From JBAXXL01 sp038206725 (lineage in GTDB: Bacteria > Bacteroidota > Ignavibacteria > Kapaibacteriales > UBA2268), in the NCBI GenBank assembly GCA_038206725.1, contig JBBRAO010000014.1, positions 1 through 64,000 of the forward strand: 64,000 nt of DNA. Reading direction: 5' to 3'. Under the pieces are notes generated by a model. The model saw only the letters and a list, made by a program, of their open reading frames with translations, was not told where the DNA came from and searched no databases. The position numbers and the translations under genes are program-made. The first letter of the stretch is position 1, and every line of letters begins with the position of its first letter. Shown here one piece after another: positions 62,626-64,000 of the stretch.

Positions 62626-63999
62626 TTATAGCTTAATGAACTTTATAAACTCATTACCTGCTTTAACAAAATACATTCCTTTCGGCAAAGTGGAAATGTT
62701 GATTCGCAGAACAGACGAGGGCGTCTTTTCTACGGACATTATTTTTTCGCCGAGAGTGTTGTAGATGCAGATATTTGAACCTTCATCAACCCCACGCTTA
62801 AGCATGGGGTTGATGATTCCAAACTTAATTGCTATGAAATCATTTGCAGGATTAGGTATTATTCTCAAAACCTCCGATACATCAATCAATCCTGTTGGGC
62901 TTGTTCTAAATGTCCATACCTCGCTCCAATAGTCCGAACCAATGCAATCCTTGTTCCAAACACGCACACGCCAAAAATACATCACGTCGTATTCTAAATC
63001 CGGAACATAATGAATCGTTTCGGTTAATGAATCCATAGAATAGACCAAGTCAGTAAAATCTCCATTTTTAGAAATTTGCAATTGATAGTATTCAGCACCT
63101 ATCACATTAGACCATCTAAAACTGATTTCCTTCTCCAAATTCGGTTGTGTATTCTCGGGATATATCAAAAGCAAATCAGACATTCTGGTATTAAATTGCC
63201 AAATGTCGGACCAATAACCCAAAGTATCGCCCGATTCATTTCTAACCCGCCAAAAATACTCTAGGTAATATTTTAGATTTTCTACATTATAACTGACATT
63301 CTTAACAATAACGCTATCAACTAATTTACTTTTAAATTTATCGTTCTCTGAGATTTGCAGTCTATAATTTCTGTCATAAATAGTTTTTTCCCAATTTACA
63401 ACGAGTTTGTTATCTATATACTTAGATAAATAAAGTGGAAATATCAGATTAACAGCATCCATAAGTGTTGTAAAATGCCAAATAGGGGACCATATATTTT
63501 GGTTCGCTTGGTAACCCGGCTTCACGCGCCAATAATATAATTGTAAAAAGTCCAATTGTGGACAGTCAAACACTGTATCTGTAATAGCCGTATCTAAAAC
63601 CATATTCGTAAAATCTTCGTTTTTTGAAACTTGTAAAATATAGGTAGTTTGCCCGACGTTCAGGTTCCAGCATAAACGTGTATCAATAGGTACATTTATC
63701 GCTTCATTCGCAGGGGAGACCAATGCCTGCGGAATGAGCTCAAAACCAATTCCATAGAGCTGAACAACTGCCGGACTTCCCAAACCGTTGTAATGGAATT
63801 CAAGCGTTCCAACTGTTCGTCCGGCCGCGCTTGGACAAAAACTTAGATCCATCTTTTTGGTTGCGTGGGGCTCTAAATCAAACGAGCCGCCGTTACCTTT
63901 AGTAAAATCTTTGTCATTGGGCTTGTTATGCTTGGTTTCGACAATATGAATCTTCGAATCGCTCATATTTTTTATCGTGATTACTTGATTAGTATCTTT
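62626..63999 (-). CDS. C-terminal part of a T9SS cargo protein with ASH and three fibronectin-like repeats (5' end missing)
   Basis: The frame stays open to the window edge, so the first methionine at 63966 is not the true start. Visible residues: an ASH-type module (GSFDLEPHATKKMDLSFCPSAAGRTVGTLEFHYNG), then three to four fibronectin-like repeats of about 100 residues, each ending with (Y-x-W-R-V/F-W-R-V-R) and (S-x-I/V-W-x-F-x-T). A T9SS type A sorting domain follows (IIPNPANDFIAIKF...ISTLPKGMYFVKAGNEFIKFIKL). Surface-exposed and adhesion-like is the simplest reading. It is convergent with scpB across a 125-bp spacer without a clear terminator. Confidence 0.8.
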   Translation of the reverse strand, partial: KDTNQVITIKNMSDSKIHIVETKHNKPNDKDFTKGNGGSFDLEPHATKKMDLSFCPSAAGRTVGTLEFHYNGLGSPAVVQLYGIGFELIPQALVSPANEAINVPIDTRLCWNLNVGQTTYILQVSKNEDFTNMVLDTAITDTVFDCPQLDFLQLYYWRVKPGYQANQNIWSPIWHFTTLMDAVNLIFPLYLSKYIDNKLVVNWEKTIYDRNYRLQISENDKFKSKLVDSVIVKNVSYNVENLKYYLEYFWRVRNESGDTLGYWSDIWQFNTRMSDLLLIYPENTQPNLEKEISFRWSNVIGAEYYQLQISKNGDFTDLVYSMDSLTETIHYVPDLEYDVMYFWRVRVWNKDCIGSDYWSEVWTFRTSPTGLIDVSEVLRIIPNPANDFIAIKFGIINPMLKRGVDEGSNICIYNTLGEKIMSVEKTPSSVLRINISTLPKGMYFVKAGNEFIKFIKL

Positions 64000-64000
64000 A

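Overview
The window looks like a chromosomal segment of an AT-rich Bacteroidota-type bacterium, most likely from the Chlorobiota/Ignavibacteria/Kapabacteria side of that group (inference from gene content only). Four large secreted proteins end in type IX secretion (Por) sorting domains. Several of them mix WD40-like, choice-of-anchor-D (ASH) and cohesin-like modules. Several promoters match the Bacteroidota -7 consensus TAnnTTTG. There is an hpnC-hpnD squalene pathway pair, an RND efflux operon, and many single-copy housekeeping genes (holA, purS, purQ, cdsA, murC, gyrA, hisS, prmC, rpmB, scpB, nuoF, RNase P RNA).

Layout. 1-930: end of an unidentified gene, then a Y1 (HUH) REP-associated tyrosine transposase whose gene is flanked by, and contains two in-frame copies of, a 33-bp double palindrome. 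1-7.6 kb: holA, a STAS protein, a DUF885 lipoprotein, purS-purQ, two TatA-type genes, cdsA and a Bax-inhibitor-1 protein. 7.6-8.9 kb: a small junk region with palindromes and a decayed HigB/HigA-like toxin-antitoxin pair. 8.8-15 kb: a MarR regulator and a TolC/adaptor/RND pump operon, with the same 26-bp operator-like sequence before marR and before tolC. 15.2-20.9 kb: an accessory island, all on the minus strand, encoding an unidentified protein, a ParB-like protein, a SNF2-type helicase, a PD-(D/E)XK nuclease, a second ParB-like protein (frameshifted) and a radical SAM protein (broken by two frameshifts, one caused by a 20-bp tandem duplication). 20.9-21.5 kb: repeats, including a 150-bp nested inverted repeat. 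21.5-25.6 kb: hpnD, hpnC and a PpiD-like chaperone. 26-37.5 kb: two giant secreted proteins and an OmpA-family protein. 37.5-50.4 kb: bamD, trx, a K+ channel, cydA without cydB, two YD-repeat-like paralogues, rpmB, SIMPL and LRR proteins, prmC, an MTD1-like folate dehydrogenase, murC, a small secreted protein and an HPt protein. 50.5-64 kb: rnpB, nuoF, gyrA, then an operon of a VWA/WD40 secreted protein, hisS, a histidine kinase and scpB, and finally the 3' part of another T9SS cargo gene cut by the window end.

The best candidates for something undescribed are the ParB/SNF2/nuclease/radical-SAM island, whose two broken genes suggest it is decaying or switching, and the transposase gene that carries its own palindromes inside its reading frame. 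Smaller points are dispersed ACTCATCCGA hairpins used as terminators, terminators lying immediately upstream of murC and hpnC, a K+ channel with an altered selectivity filter, and a FolD relative lacking the catalytic lysine. All function calls were made by reading the sequence; no database search was possible.
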